A stretch of DNA of 64,000 nucleotides, taken from JANNPJ01 sp965200525. GTDB lineage: Bacteria > Actinomycetota > Actinomycetes > Actinomycetales > Kineosporiaceae. The DNA lies in assembly GCA_965200525.1 (NCBI GenBank), contig OZ241368.1, forward strand, positions 7,192,001 to 7,256,000. Reading direction: 5' to 3'. The notes under the pieces were generated by a model. The model had not been told where the DNA came from, did no database searches, and saw only the letters and a program-made list of their open reading frames with translations. Position numbers and translations under genes: made by a program. Below, one piece after another: positions 26,061 through 35,863 of this stretch; position 1 is the stretch's first letter, and each line of letters opens with the position of its first letter.

Positions 26061-28283
26061 TCACGGGTAGCTGACCAGGTAGGACGGCGTGGAGTTGGTC
26101 GGGGTCACCGCCCCGGTGTCGTTGATGACGTGGGTGATCGATCCCTTGTTGCCGAGCGAGACGGTGGCCAGGTTGTGGAACTTCACCCCGGCCACGTTCG
26201 GCACCTCGAACGAGTGGGAGAGGTTCACCGCAGGATTGGTGTTGAAGAAGCAGTAGCTGCCCAGCCCCCAGGCCTCGTGCGAGGTCACGCCGGCGGCGAC
26301 CTTGTAGGCGGCGTAGCCGTTCTTGCTCCCGTCCATCCAGGAGGCCTGGTCCGGCACGTCGTAGGCCTTCTCGTTCTGGAAGAAGATCGTCTTGCCGCCG
26401 TTGCCGTTCCAGAGCACGTCGTACTTCTTGTAGTGCTCCACGAACAGGCCGGTGGCCAGCACGTTGTTGCCGTTGACGATCACCCCGTAGTCGGCCGGGT
26501 TGGTGTTCCAGCCGACCCCGGAACCGTGGTCGGCCCGCCAGGCCCAGGTGTGGTCGATGATCGTGTTGTTGCTGTTCACGACCAGGCTGTTGGTGGCCGA
26601 TCCGGCGTGAGCACCACCGATCCGGAAGAACACGTCCTGGACCGTGGTCGGGTTGGCTGCGTGGCCGGCGCTCGAGCCGGCCGGCCCGACCGTGAGCAGG
26701 GTGTTGGAGTTGGTGGTGCCGGCGTCGAACAGGAACCCGCCCAGTTTCACGCCGTCCACGTCGGCGACGCTCATCGCGTTGACGCCGTTGTCCGGAATGA
26801 GGGTGGGGTAGCCGATCCCGAGGACGACGGTGTTGGCCCGGGTGACGTTGACCGTCTGGCTGAGGTGATAGACCCCCGGGGTGAAGAACAGGTTCAGCCC
26901 CTGGGCCAGGGCCTGGTTGAGGGTGGCGGCGGTGTCGGTCGGCTTGGCCACGTAGAACTGCGACATCGGCACGGAGCTGCCGGCCGTCGTCCCCGAGGCC
27001 CAGCTGGCCCCGGAGGCGTTGGTGCGCAGGGCCGGCACGAACACCCGGTACTTGCCGGCGCCGTCGATGTACAGGAACGGCTTCTCCCGCGAGAGCGGGG
27101 TCGTGTTCAGCACCGTGTGCGACGGATTGGGGAAGTGCGCCGCCGGAGCGCCGTTCACCCCGGAGAACACCATGTTCCAGACCGATCCGGTCCAGCTGCC
27201 GAAGCTGCTGTCGCGCGAGTACCACTGCTGCTGGGAGACCGAGGACACCTGGCCGTCGATCTTCGAGTCGGCGATGTAGCCGCCGCTGGCCCAGCCGTTG
27301 CTGGCCGGGGCCAGCTTCAGCGCTCCGTGCACGTGCACCCGCCGGAACGGTGCCGCCTGCGCGACCGCCCACCGGTCGCTCCCGCCGGTGGGGTTGATGG
27401 CCAGGTTCTCGGCCGAGCGCCAGAAGTTCTGGGTGGCGTTCCCGGTGCCGTCGAAGGCGTCGACGGTGACGGCGCCGTTGATGGTGGTGTCGTCCGGGTT
27501 CAGGCCCAGGCCGAGAATCGAGGTGTTGTATCCGATGTTGGCGAAATCGCTGTAGCTGCCCGGCTTGAACACCAGGGCGTCGCGGCGGTCGCCGAACTGG
27601 TTGAGCTTCTGGGCGTTGAACACCGAGTCCAGCGTGGTCTGGATCGACGAGCTGGACATGCCCGGGTCGAAGATGTGCACGTTCGGCCCGAAGTCCGGGG
27701 TGTCCGAGGTCGGCAGGGTGGTCCCGCCCCCGCCGCCGGGTCCGGTGCTGCCGAAGACCTGGAACTCCAGCAGCGAGTACCCGTACTGGGTACCGCGCAC
27801 GGTGCCGTACATCCGCACGTAGCGGCCGGTTCCGGCCACGGTGAGGTTCTGCGTGCCTCCGGTGCCGGTCGTGGTCGAGTAGATCGACGTCCAGTTGACG
27901 GCGTCGTCCGAGGTCTGGATCTGGAAAGCCTTGCCGTAGGCGTGTTGCCAGTACAGCGTGACCGAGGTGATGGTGTCGCTGGCCCCGAGGTCGACCTGGA
28001 GCCACTGGGGATCGGCGGACTGGCTCGACCACCGCGTGCCGGTCGTGTTGCCGTCGACCGCGGCCGATGCCGGGTAGCCGGCGCCCTGGATCGAGGACGC
28101 GCTGGCGGGCTTGCCCTGGGAGAGCAGGGTGTCGGCCGCCTGGGCCGAGGTGCCGGTGACGAGGGCCAGGTAGGAGGCCAGCACGGCGACCACGGCTGAC
28201 GTCGCGATCAGGCCGCGTGATCGGCCGGTCGAACCGCGGCCCGGGCCGGGCCTGAGTCTGGTGCGGAGCAAGGTATACATCAT
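26061..28283 (-). CDS. Secreted F5/8-type-C (CBM32-like) and right-handed beta-helix protein
   Basis: A secreted protein of 740 residues. A signal peptide (LIATSAVVAVLASYLALVTG, then SAQAA) precedes a ~140-residue F5/8-type-C discoidin module (WSSQSADPQWLQVDLGA; YVRMYGTVRGTQYGYSLLEF) and a Gly-rich linker. The remaining ~530 residues have many short Val/Ile/Asn-rich strands (NSLVVNSNNTIIDHTWAW; DYGVIVNGNNVLATGLFVEH) typical of a parallel beta-helix as in polysaccharide lyases or GH55/GH87-like glucanases. The exact family is not recognised, but binding or cleavage of an extracellular polysaccharide is likely. The ATG at 28283 follows GGGAG. Confidence 0.82.
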   Translation of the reverse strand: MMYTLLRTRLRPGPGRGSTGRSRGLIATSAVVAVLASYLALVTGTSAQAADTLLSQGKPASASSIQGAGYPASAAVDGNTTGTRWSSQSADPQWLQVDLGASDTITSVTLYWQHAYGKAFQIQTSDDAVNWTSIYSTTTGTGGTQNLTVAGTGRYVRMYGTVRGTQYGYSLLEFQVFGSTGPGGGGGTTLPTSDTPDFGPNVHIFDPGMSSSSIQTTLDSVFNAQKLNQFGDRRDALVFKPGSYSDFANIGYNTSILGLGLNPDDTTINGAVTVDAFDGTGNATQNFWRSAENLAINPTGGSDRWAVAQAAPFRRVHVHGALKLAPASNGWASGGYIADSKIDGQVSSVSQQQWYSRDSSFGSWTGSVWNMVFSGVNGAPAAHFPNPSHTVLNTTPLSREKPFLYIDGAGKYRVFVPALRTNASGASWASGTTAGSSVPMSQFYVAKPTDTAATLNQALAQGLNLFFTPGVYHLSQTVNVTRANTVVLGIGYPTLIPDNGVNAMSVADVDGVKLGGFLFDAGTTNSNTLLTVGPAGSSAGHAANPTTVQDVFFRIGGAHAGSATNSLVVNSNNTIIDHTWAWRADHGSGVGWNTNPADYGVIVNGNNVLATGLFVEHYKKYDVLWNGNGGKTIFFQNEKAYDVPDQASWMDGSKNGYAAYKVAAGVTSHEAWGLGSYCFFNTNPAVNLSHSFEVPNVAGVKFHNLATVSLGNKGSITHVINDTGAVTPTNSTPSYLVSYP

Positions 28284-28356
28284 TGTCTCCCTGCGGTTGT
28301 GGTGCGTTGACGACGTTTTCAGCCCGGGACGGATTCCCGGGACGGCGCAGCCTTCA

Positions 28357-28381
28357 GAGCACCGTGTCCACGACGGTGCTC
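28357..28381 (-). terminator. Hairpin downstream of the IPT/TIG gene
   Basis: A perfect 9-bp stem (GAGCACCGT with ACGGTGCTC) and 7-nt loop in the 188-bp gap between the giant surface protein and the beta-helix gene, both on the minus strand. It may end the upstream transcript or sit in the leader of the downstream gene. Confidence 0.5.
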
Positions 28382-28407
28382 CTTAACCGGGTCACTTCGG
28401 ACCCTAC

Positions 28408-28421
28408 GGAAAGCGCTGTCC
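28408..28421. promoter_or_regulatory. Imperfect LacI-type operator candidate
   Basis: GGAAAGCGCTGTCC shares the AGCGCT core of the two palindromes at the GH6/LacI divergon and is symmetric except for one pair. It lies ~125 nt upstream of the secreted beta-helix protein start and may place that gene under sugar control. The evidence is pattern only. Confidence 0.3.
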
Positions 28422-28471
28422 AAAAGATCCATCAGTGAGCTCGCGCTGTCAATGGACGCGCGGCGGACGGT

Positions 28472-31400
28472 TCAGCCGGCGTCGCGGCGCCGGCGCTCGC
28501 GCAGGACGACGCCGGCTCCGGTCAGGGTCAGGGTCAGGCCCCCGACCAGCCCCGCGATCAGGGCGAACGGGGTCCCGGTAAAGGCCAGCCCCGAGCCACC
28601 GTCGGTGTCGTTGCCACCGCCGCCCCCGGAACCACCTTCTCCACCGCCTCCGCCCCCGCCACCGCCGTCGGTGTCGTTGCCACCGCCCCCACCCGAACCG
28701 GAGCCGCCACCGTCATTGCCACCCCCGTCGTTGCCTCCGCCCCCACCGGTGCCGGTCCCACCACCGTCGTCAGGTGCGACGACGGTGACCTCGACCGGCT
28801 GGTCGGCGGCCTGGCCGAGCACGTCGGTGACCGACATGGTGAATCCGTCCGAGCCCGGCCGTTCCGGCGCGGTGTAGGCGCAGGCGAGCTGGTCGGACGA
28901 GGGCTTCACGGAGCCGGCCCCGGACACCGTCGAGCAGTCGGCCACCTGCAGGCCCGCGTAGTCCGCTCCCGTCGGCCCGATCCTGGTTGTGCTGCCGGTG
29001 TTGACCCGGACCGTGATGGTGGCCGTGCTCAGGGCCGGGACGAACGTGAAGAACCGCGGGTAGCTTCTGGCCCCGCCCGCGTTGGTGACGGTCACCGTGA
29101 CCGGCCCCGGCGCGTGCGCCGGCGTGGTCACGCTCAGGGTGTTCGAGCCTGCGGCCCGCACTCCACGGCCGGCCCGCGAATCCAGCGAGAAGCCGGTCTC
29201 CGGCCCGAGCACCAGGCTCGTTCCGGCCGCGCCGCCGAAGGTCACGGTGGTGCTCCCGTCGAACCGGGCCCCGCTGATGCTCAGCCTGGTTCCGCCGGCC
29301 GTCGGCCCGACGTCCGGCGCAACCGCACTGATGGTGGGCGGTTCGACCGCCGGCGGCGAACCGGGCGTGAGGAAGGTGAAGAGGTCGGCCGCGGAGACGG
29401 CCGACGTGCCCCCGGGGCCGAGCATCGTGATGTGCACCGAACCGGTCCCGCCGGGCGAGGTGGCGGTGACCTGGGAGTCGCTGTTGACCGTGAACGTGGC
29501 CGAGGCAGTGCCGAAGTAGACCTGGGTCACCGGGCCGGGCGAGGCGAAACCGGTGCCGGTGAGCACGACGCTCTCGCCGCCGGCCGGCGTCCCGGACGAC
29601 GGGCTGACGACGTTCAGCACCGGCGCGTCGAGGTAGCTGAAGTCGTTGTCCGGCCCGGCCGGGTCGGAACTGCCGAAGATGGTGCTGACCACGACGTCCG
29701 TGATTCCGGCCGGCCCGGGCGGGCTCCGGACGGTCAGGCTGGTGGAGGTCAGGATCTGCACGCTCGTCCCCGGCCCGCCGCCGAAGTCGACGGTGGCGCC
29801 GGCCCCGAAACCGGTCCCGGTCACCGTGACGACGGTGCCCCCGGCCGCCGGCCCGCTGGGTGGGGAGAGGCCGGTGACGCTCGGCGGCCCGGCGTAGGTG
29901 AAGTCGTCGGCCGCCCCGCTCGGGTCGGAACTGCCGAACGGCGTGGTCACGGTGACGTCCTCGACCCCCGCGGTGCCGGCCGGCGACGTCACGGTGATGG
30001 TGGTGTCGGTCAGGACGGTGAAGTTAGTGGCGACGGCGGCCCCGAACCTCACCCCGGTGGTGCCGGTGAACCCGCTTCCCGTGATGGTCACCGCGGTGCC
30101 GCCGGTGAGCGGTCCGCCGTCCGGGACGAGGCCCAGAACGGCCGGCCCGGCGACATAGCTGAAGTTGTCGGCGCCGGTGTTCGCCGAGGCGCCGAGCACG
30201 GTCGTGACCTGCAGATCGACCGTGCCCGCCGTTCCGGCCGGGGAGGTCGCCGTGATCGTGGTCGGGTCGAGAACGCTGTAGGCGGTGGCCGCGTGGCCGC
30301 CGAAGGTGACGGCCTGGACGTCGACGAAGCTGGTTCCGCTGATGGTGACCACGGTGCCGCCGGCGAGCGGCCCGGCGGCCGGGCTGATCGCGGCGACGGC
30401 CGGGGAGGCGACGAACGTGTACGCGTCGGCCGGCACGACGGCTGAGGTGCCGCCGACCGTGCTGACTCTGATGTCACGGGTGCCGGTGCCGGGTGGGGAG
30501 AGCGCGGTGATCCGGGTCGGGCTGTCCACGGTGTACCCGGCCGCGTCGGTGGTGCCGAACTTCACCGCGCCGGGCCCGGTAGCGGTGGCGAACCCGGCTC
30601 CGGTGACGACCACCGTGGTGTTGCCGGCCTGCGCGCCGTGGTCGGGGCTGATCGCCGTGACGGCGGGAGCGCCGACGTAGCTGTAGTCGCTGCCCGTCCC
30701 CGCGGCCGAGGTGCCCCCGGACGGCGTCGTCACGCTGACGGTGACGGTGCCCGAACTGTGCCCCGGCGACGTCACCGTGATCCGGGTGTCGCTGTCGACG
30801 GTGTAGACGGCCGCGACGGTGCTGCCGAACCGCAGCGCGCCACTGGTGGCGGCGGTGCTGAACCCGCTGCCGGTGACGATCACCGTGGTGCCGCCGGCGC
30901 TCGGCCCGTCGTCCGGGGTGAGGCTGCTGACGACCGGAACCGGGATGTAGCTGAAGGCATCGGCGCCGGAGGTCACTGAGGTGCCGCCGGTGTCGGTGAC
31001 CGTGAGGTGCTGGACGCCGGCCCCGGCCGGAGCGGTGGCGACAAGCTCGGTGGCGCTGGCGAACTGGACCGCGACGGCCGCGGTGGCGCCGAAGTTCACG
31101 GTGCTGAGGTTCGTGAACCCGGTTCCGGTGACGGTGACCTGGGTACCGCCGACGGCCGGGCCGTGATCGGGGCTGATCGCGCTGATCGCGGGCCGGTCCA
31201 CGAACCGGTAGTCGTCCTGGACCGAGTTGGGGCTCAGGCCGTACGGCGTCGTCACCCTGACGTCCACCGTCGCCGCCGCGTGGGCGGGCGAGAGCGCGGT
31301 GATCCGGGTCGGGCTGTCCACGGTGAACGAGGTGGCCGCGAGCGGGCCGAAGTCGACCGCGCTCGCGCCGGTGAAGCCGGTCCCGGTGATCACGACGCTG

Positions 31401-34400
31401 GTGCCGCCGGCCGCCGGACCGGTGCCCGGGCTCAGCCCGCCGACCGTCGGCAGGGCCACGTAGGTGTAGACATTGGCCGGGGCGCTCGCGGAGTCGCCGC
31501 CGTCCGGCGTCGTCACCGTGACGGTGAGTGGGCCCGCGGCGTGGGCCGGCGCGACGGCGGTGATCCGGGTGGCGCTGTCGATGGTGAAGCTCGCGGCCGT
31601 GGCGCCGAACCGCACCGCGGTGGCCGCATTGGACGTGCCGAGCCCGAACCCGGTGCCGGTGACGATGACCGTGGTGCCGCCGGCCACCGGGCCGTCGGCG
31701 GGGGCGAGCGCGGTGACGGTGGGCGCGTCGACATAGGTGAACCGGTCCGCGGGCGTGGGCGTGGAGGTGCCGCCGGGACCGACCACGGTGACGTCGACGC
31801 TCGCCCCGGCCTGGGCCGGTGCGGTCACGGTCAGGGCCGTGTCGCTGCTGACGACGATGCCGGTGGCGGCGACGGCCCCGAACCGGACGGCGGTGGCGGT
31901 GGTGAAGCCGGTGCCGGTGACGTTCACCGTCGTCCCGCCGGAACTGGATCCGGTGGCCGGGCTGATCGAGACCACCACCGGGGGCGCCACGTAGCTGAAG
32001 TCGTCGGCCGAACCCGCGCTCGACGTCGAGCCGAAGCCGGTGGTGACGACGACGTCGACGGTACCGGCCGAGCCGGCCGGGGCGGTGGTGGTGATCCGGC
32101 CGTCGTTGTCGATCGTGTACCCGGTGGCCGGCTGCGCGCCGAAGCTCACCCCACTCGTACCGGTGAACCCGGCCCCGGTGATGACGACGCTGGTCCCGCC
32201 GGCGACCGGCCCGCTGGTCGGGCTGATCCCGGTCAGGACCGGCGGGCCGACATAGGTGTACTGGTCGGCGGCAGTGGCCGCCGACGTCCCGGCGACCGGC
32301 ACGCTGACCCGCACGTGAACCGCGCCGACCGCGTGAGCCGGGGCGACGGCGGTGATCTGAGTAGCGCTGTCGACCGTGAACGAGACGGCGTTGGCGGACC
32401 CGAACGTGACCGCGCTCGCGCCGGTGAGGTCGGTGCCGGTCAGCACCACCGTCGTCCCGGCGGTGACCGGCCCGCCGGCCGGTGAGACCGCAGTCACGGC
32501 CGGGGCAGCCAGGTAGGTGAACGTGTCCGCACCGGTCAGGGCGGAGGTGCCGCCGGGGCCGGTCACCGTGACGTCGAGGGGGCCGGCGCCACTCTGGGCC
32601 GGGGCGGTCGCCACCAGGGTGCTGTCGTTGGTGACGGTGACGCCGGTCGCCGGCAGAGCGCCGAACCGGACGGCGGTGGCCCCGGTGAAGCCGCTACCGG
32701 TGACGGTCACCGCAGTGCCACCGGCGACCGGGCCGGCGGCCGGGCTGAGGCCCAGCACGCTGGGTGCGCCGAGGTACGTGAACCGGTCGGCGGCCACGGT
32801 CGCCGACGTCCCGTAGGCGGTGGTGACGACGACGTCCACGGCCCCGGTGAGCACGTTCGACGGCGAGGTGGCGGTGATCTGGGTGTCGCTGTCCACGGTG
32901 TAGCTCGCCGGGGCCCCCCCGAAGCTGACCGCGCCGGCGCCGGTGAAGCCGGTCCCGGTGATCACCACGGTGGTGCCGCCGCCCAGCGGGCCCGCGGCCG
33001 GGCCGAGGGCGGACACGCTCGGCGGCCCGACGTAGGTGTACCGGCTGGGCGAGCCGGTGGCCGACGTCCCTCCGTTCATGGTCGTGACGGTGACGTCGAG
33101 GGCTCCGGCGGCGTGCGCGGGCGCGATCACGGTGAGCTGGGTCGGGCCCAGCACCGACACCACGGCGGCGGTCGAACTTCCGAACTTCACCGTGTTGGCC
33201 AGGACCGCGTCGAAGCCGGTTCCGGTGATCACCACCGTGTGCAGGACGTCGCCGCCGGCGGTCGGGCCGCTGGCCGGGCTGAGCCCGGTGACGGTCGGCG
33301 CCGCGACGTAGGTGTAGTCGTTGGCCGTTCCGGTGGTGGGCGAGGTGCCACCGGGCGTGGTGACGGTGACGTCGGCCACCCCGACCGCGCCGGCCGGGCT
33401 GGTCACGGTGATCTGGGTCGCGCTGCTGACCACGATCGAGGTGGCCAGGGTCGGGCCGAACCGGACCGCGGTCGCGCCGGTGAGGTCGGTTCCGGTGAGC
33501 ACGACGGTGGTGCCGCCGGACGCCGGGCCGGCCGCCGGGCTGAGCCCCGTCACGGCGGGTGTGGCCACATAGGTGTAGTCGTTCCCGCTGCCCGCGCCCG
33601 AGGACGTCCCGCCCGCAGTGGTGACCGTGACGTCGACGGCCCCGGCGGAGCCGGCCGGCGCGGTCGCCGTGAGCTGGGTCGCGCTGTTCTGGGTGAAGGG
33701 GGCCGAGGTGCTGCCGAACCTCACCGAGGTCGCCGCGTTCAGGTCGGTACCGGTGACGACGACGGTCCCACCGCCGGGCACCGGCCCGCTCGCCGGGCTC
33801 AGCCCGGTCACGGCGGGCGTGGCGACGTAGGCGAACTCGTCGGCCGACGAGGTGCTGGAGGTGCCCCCCGGGGTGGTGACGACGACGTCGACCGTTCCGG
33901 GCGACCCGGCCGGCGCGGTCGTGGTGATCCGGGTGGCGCTGTTCACCGTGTACGACGTCGCGCTCGTGCCGCCGAACGTCACCGCCGAGGCCGCGCCGAG
34001 GTTGGTGCCGGTGACGACGATGCTGGTGCCGCCGGACGCCGGGCCGGTGGCCGGGCTGAGCCCGGTCACGGTCGGCAGGCCGGCATAGGTGTAGTCGTTG
34101 CCGGTTCCGCCGGTGGACGACGTCCCGCCGGCGGTGGTGACGGTGACATCGACCGTTGCGGCGGACCCGGCCGGCGCGGTCGCGGTGATCTGGGTGGCGC
34201 TGTTCACGACGTACGAGACCGCACCGGTGGCGCCGAACCTCACCGCGGTGGCCCCGCCGAGGTTCGCCCCGGTGACGACCACGCTGGTGCCCGCGGCCAG
34301 TGGCCCGGACGGCGGTGACAGCCCCGTGACCGTGGGCGCGGCGGTGTAGAGGAAGTCGTTGGCCGGGCCGGCGGTGGCGCTGATCCCGCCGTCGGCGCTC

Positions 34401-35584
34401 ACCCTCACGTCGACCGTCCCGGCCGCACCGGGCGGGGTCACGGCGGTGATCTGGGTCGGGCTGTTGTAGGTGTAGCTCGCGGCATTGGTGCCCCCGAACG
34501 TGACCGCGCCGGCGCCGGCGAAGTTGGTACCGGTGATGACCACGGTGCTGCCGCCGGCGGTCGGGCCGGCCGCGGGGGTCAGATTGGTGATCGTCGGCGT
34601 CGGCAGGTACGTGTAGTTGTCCGCCGTGGTGTTGGCCGAGGTGCCGGCCGCATTGGCCACCCGCACGTCGACCGGCCCGGGCGAGCCGGCCGGAGCCACC
34701 GCGGTGATCTTGGTCAGGCTGTTGACGACGTAGCCGGCGGCATTCGTGGTGCCGAACTTGACTGCGCCCGCGCCGGTCAAGCCGAGGAAGTTGGTGCCGG
34801 TGATGACCACGCCGGTGCCACCGCCCTCAGGTCCCTGGGCCGGGCTCAGCGAGGTGACCGCCGGAGTGGCGGGAGCGGTGGTCGAGCACTCGCTGTGCCC
34901 GATGATGATGTCGCCGCCGGTGCCGACCACGGCCAGGGCCGACAGCAGCCTCAGATGCAGGGCGTTGACGCTGATCTTGCGCACCCCGGCGACCGTGCTG
35001 GTGATCTGTTCGTTGAGGATGACGTCGGCGATGCCCGGAACGCTCAGAGTGCTGTTGACGGCGGGGGTGCCGTTGATCGGACCGCTGCCGAGGTCGAGGC
35101 CCACGACGGTGGCCGTGCCGCTGACCCCGCTCGCATCACCGGTGCAGCTGGACCCGAGCAGCCCGCTGGCTCCGATCGTGGCCCCCAGCAGGGTGAGGCT
35201 GAGCCCGGCCACGGAGTTGTCAGCCGTCGCGGTGTCGGCCAGCTGGTCGCCGTTGGCGTTCGTGCTCAGGGCGCCCAGGCTCAGCAGTCCCGGCACGTTG
35301 ACCGACAGCGTGGTGTTGCTCGTCGGCCCGGCCGGAAACTCCGACACCGGCAGTTTCGCCAGGGTGAGGGGCAGGCCCAGAAGGGAGAGGCTCACCGACG
35401 CGCCGTAGGAGGCGGAGTCCACCGCGTTGCCCGCGGCCTGCCCTGACGTTGCGCTCAGAGGCACCAGCATCAACCCGAGCAGCAGGCTGATCAGCGGGCG
35501 GGAGAGCCGACGGATCAGCGGGGCCGGTCGGGCCGGGGCCGGTCCGGCCCCGGGCCGGGGGGAAACATCGGCGTACCCACGCAT
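28472..35584 (-). CDS. Giant surface protein with 22 IPT/TIG repeats and LAxTG-type anchor
   Basis: A secreted, wall-anchored protein of about 2370 residues. Order: a signal peptide with a long basic N-region (hydrophobic core ISLLLGLMLVPLS); a ~190-residue domain resembling choice-of-anchor-P modules; 22 IPT/TIG immunoglobulin-like repeats of ~85-100 residues (residues ~240-2180, consensus LSPxxGPxxGGTxVxVTGTGF ... VDVxVTTPxGTS); another Ig-like region; a Gly/Asn/Asp-rich spacer; then LAFTG (2333-2337), a TM helix and RERRRR. LAxTG is the motif of class E sortases. The role is probably adhesion or surface structure. Starts at 35611 and 35599 are also possible. Confidence 0.88.
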   Translation of the reverse strand: MRGYADVSPRPGAGPAPARPAPLIRRLSRPLISLLLGLMLVPLSATSGQAAGNAVDSASYGASVSLSLLGLPLTLAKLPVSEFPAGPTSNTTLSVNVPGLLSLGALSTNANGDQLADTATADNSVAGLSLTLLGATIGASGLLGSSCTGDASGVSGTATVVGLDLGSGPINGTPAVNSTLSVPGIADVILNEQITSTVAGVRKISVNALHLRLLSALAVVGTGGDIIIGHSECSTTAPATPAVTSLSPAQGPEGGGTGVVITGTNFLGLTGAGAVKFGTTNAAGYVVNSLTKITAVAPAGSPGPVDVRVANAAGTSANTTADNYTYLPTPTITNLTPAAGPTAGGSTVVITGTNFAGAGAVTFGGTNAASYTYNSPTQITAVTPPGAAGTVDVRVSADGGISATAGPANDFLYTAAPTVTGLSPPSGPLAAGTSVVVTGANLGGATAVRFGATGAVSYVVNSATQITATAPAGSAATVDVTVTTAGGTSSTGGTGNDYTYAGLPTVTGLSPATGPASGGTSIVVTGTNLGAASAVTFGGTSATSYTVNSATRITTTAPAGSPGTVDVVVTTPGGTSSTSSADEFAYVATPAVTGLSPASGPVPGGGTVVVTGTDLNAATSVRFGSTSAPFTQNSATQLTATAPAGSAGAVDVTVTTAGGTSSGAGSGNDYTYVATPAVTGLSPAAGPASGGTTVVLTGTDLTGATAVRFGPTLATSIVVSSATQITVTSPAGAVGVADVTVTTPGGTSPTTGTANDYTYVAAPTVTGLSPASGPTAGGDVLHTVVITGTGFDAVLANTVKFGSSTAAVVSVLGPTQLTVIAPAHAAGALDVTVTTMNGGTSATGSPSRYTYVGPPSVSALGPAAGPLGGGTTVVITGTGFTGAGAVSFGGAPASYTVDSDTQITATSPSNVLTGAVDVVVTTAYGTSATVAADRFTYLGAPSVLGLSPAAGPVAGGTAVTVTGSGFTGATAVRFGALPATGVTVTNDSTLVATAPAQSGAGPLDVTVTGPGGTSALTGADTFTYLAAPAVTAVSPAGGPVTAGTTVVLTGTDLTGASAVTFGSANAVSFTVDSATQITAVAPAHAVGAVHVRVSVPVAGTSAATAADQYTYVGPPVLTGISPTSGPVAGGTSVVITGAGFTGTSGVSFGAQPATGYTIDNDGRITTTAPAGSAGTVDVVVTTGFGSTSSAGSADDFSYVAPPVVVSISPATGSSSGGTTVNVTGTGFTTATAVRFGAVAATGIVVSSDTALTVTAPAQAGASVDVTVVGPGGTSTPTPADRFTYVDAPTVTALAPADGPVAGGTTVIVTGTGFGLGTSNAATAVRFGATAASFTIDSATRITAVAPAHAAGPLTVTVTTPDGGDSASAPANVYTYVALPTVGGLSPGTGPAAGGTSVVITGTGFTGASAVDFGPLAATSFTVDSPTRITALSPAHAAATVDVRVTTPYGLSPNSVQDDYRFVDRPAISAISPDHGPAVGGTQVTVTGTGFTNLSTVNFGATAAVAVQFASATELVATAPAGAGVQHLTVTDTGGTSVTSGADAFSYIPVPVVSSLTPDDGPSAGGTTVIVTGSGFSTAATSGALRFGSTVAAVYTVDSDTRITVTSPGHSSGTVTVSVTTPSGGTSAAGTGSDYSYVGAPAVTAISPDHGAQAGNTTVVVTGAGFATATGPGAVKFGTTDAAGYTVDSPTRITALSPPGTGTRDIRVSTVGGTSAVVPADAYTFVASPAVAAISPAAGPLAGGTVVTISGTSFVDVQAVTFGGHAATAYSVLDPTTITATSPAGTAGTVDLQVTTVLGASANTGADNFSYVAGPAVLGLVPDGGPLTGGTAVTITGSGFTGTTGVRFGAAVATNFTVLTDTTITVTSPAGTAGVEDVTVTTPFGSSDPSGAADDFTYAGPPSVTGLSPPSGPAAGGTVVTVTGTGFGAGATVDFGGGPGTSVQILTSTSLTVRSPPGPAGITDVVVSTIFGSSDPAGPDNDFSYLDAPVLNVVSPSSGTPAGGESVVLTGTGFASPGPVTQVYFGTASATFTVNSDSQVTATSPGGTGSVHITMLGPGGTSAVSAADLFTFLTPGSPPAVEPPTISAVAPDVGPTAGGTRLSISGARFDGSTTVTFGGAAGTSLVLGPETGFSLDSRAGRGVRAAGSNTLSVTTPAHAPGPVTVTVTNAGGARSYPRFFTFVPALSTATITVRVNTGSTTRIGPTGADYAGLQVADCSTVSGAGSVKPSSDQLACAYTAPERPGSDGFTMSVTDVLGQAADQPVEVTVVAPDDGGGTGTGGGGGNDGGGNDGGGSGSGGGGGNDTDGGGGGGGGGEGGSGGGGGNDTDGGSGLAFTGTPFALIAGLVGGLTLTLTGAGVVLRERRRRDAG
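29040..34867 (-). repeat. Array of 22 IPT/TIG-encoding repeats (~265 bp each)
   Basis: Twenty-two consecutive repeat units were counted by their recurring xPxVxxLSPxxGP opening and YTYVA/FTYLx closing. Units are clearly diverged from each other, so the array is old rather than a recent tandem expansion. Most units lie near 86-90 residues; units 7, 13 and 16 carry small insertions after the TGTGF motif, and the last unit has a ~25-residue insertion. Confidence 0.85.
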
Positions 35585-35863
35585 CAAAGGCACCCCCATG
35601 CACCCCCGCACCCCCGCGTCCCCCGCGAGGTACCCCCATCGCCGCTTCTGGACTCCGGGTGGCCACAGTCGTCAGCCCTGGCCGCTCATGACTGTAGGAG
35701 TCCCTCACGAGCAGGCCGGTGATTCAGACGGCGTGTCATGATCATGTGACCGGCCCCTGAGTCATCTGTCCCACTTGTTCGCCGTCGTCGGTCGAAAACC
35801 TATTTGTACCAGCCCCAATCACCCCGGCTGGCGGTCTGGGCCCGGCCCGGCAGGATCAGGGCC

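Noticed and set aside
29040..34867. CRISPR-like or satellite array
   Set aside because: The periodicity is ~265 bp, in frame and protein-coding, with diverged units: it is an IPT/TIG domain array.
35737..35746. 10-bp palindrome CATGATCATG as an operator
   Set aside because: It is short and AT-rich enough to occur by chance, and it has no matching half-sites nearby; noted only in the neighbouring gene entry.
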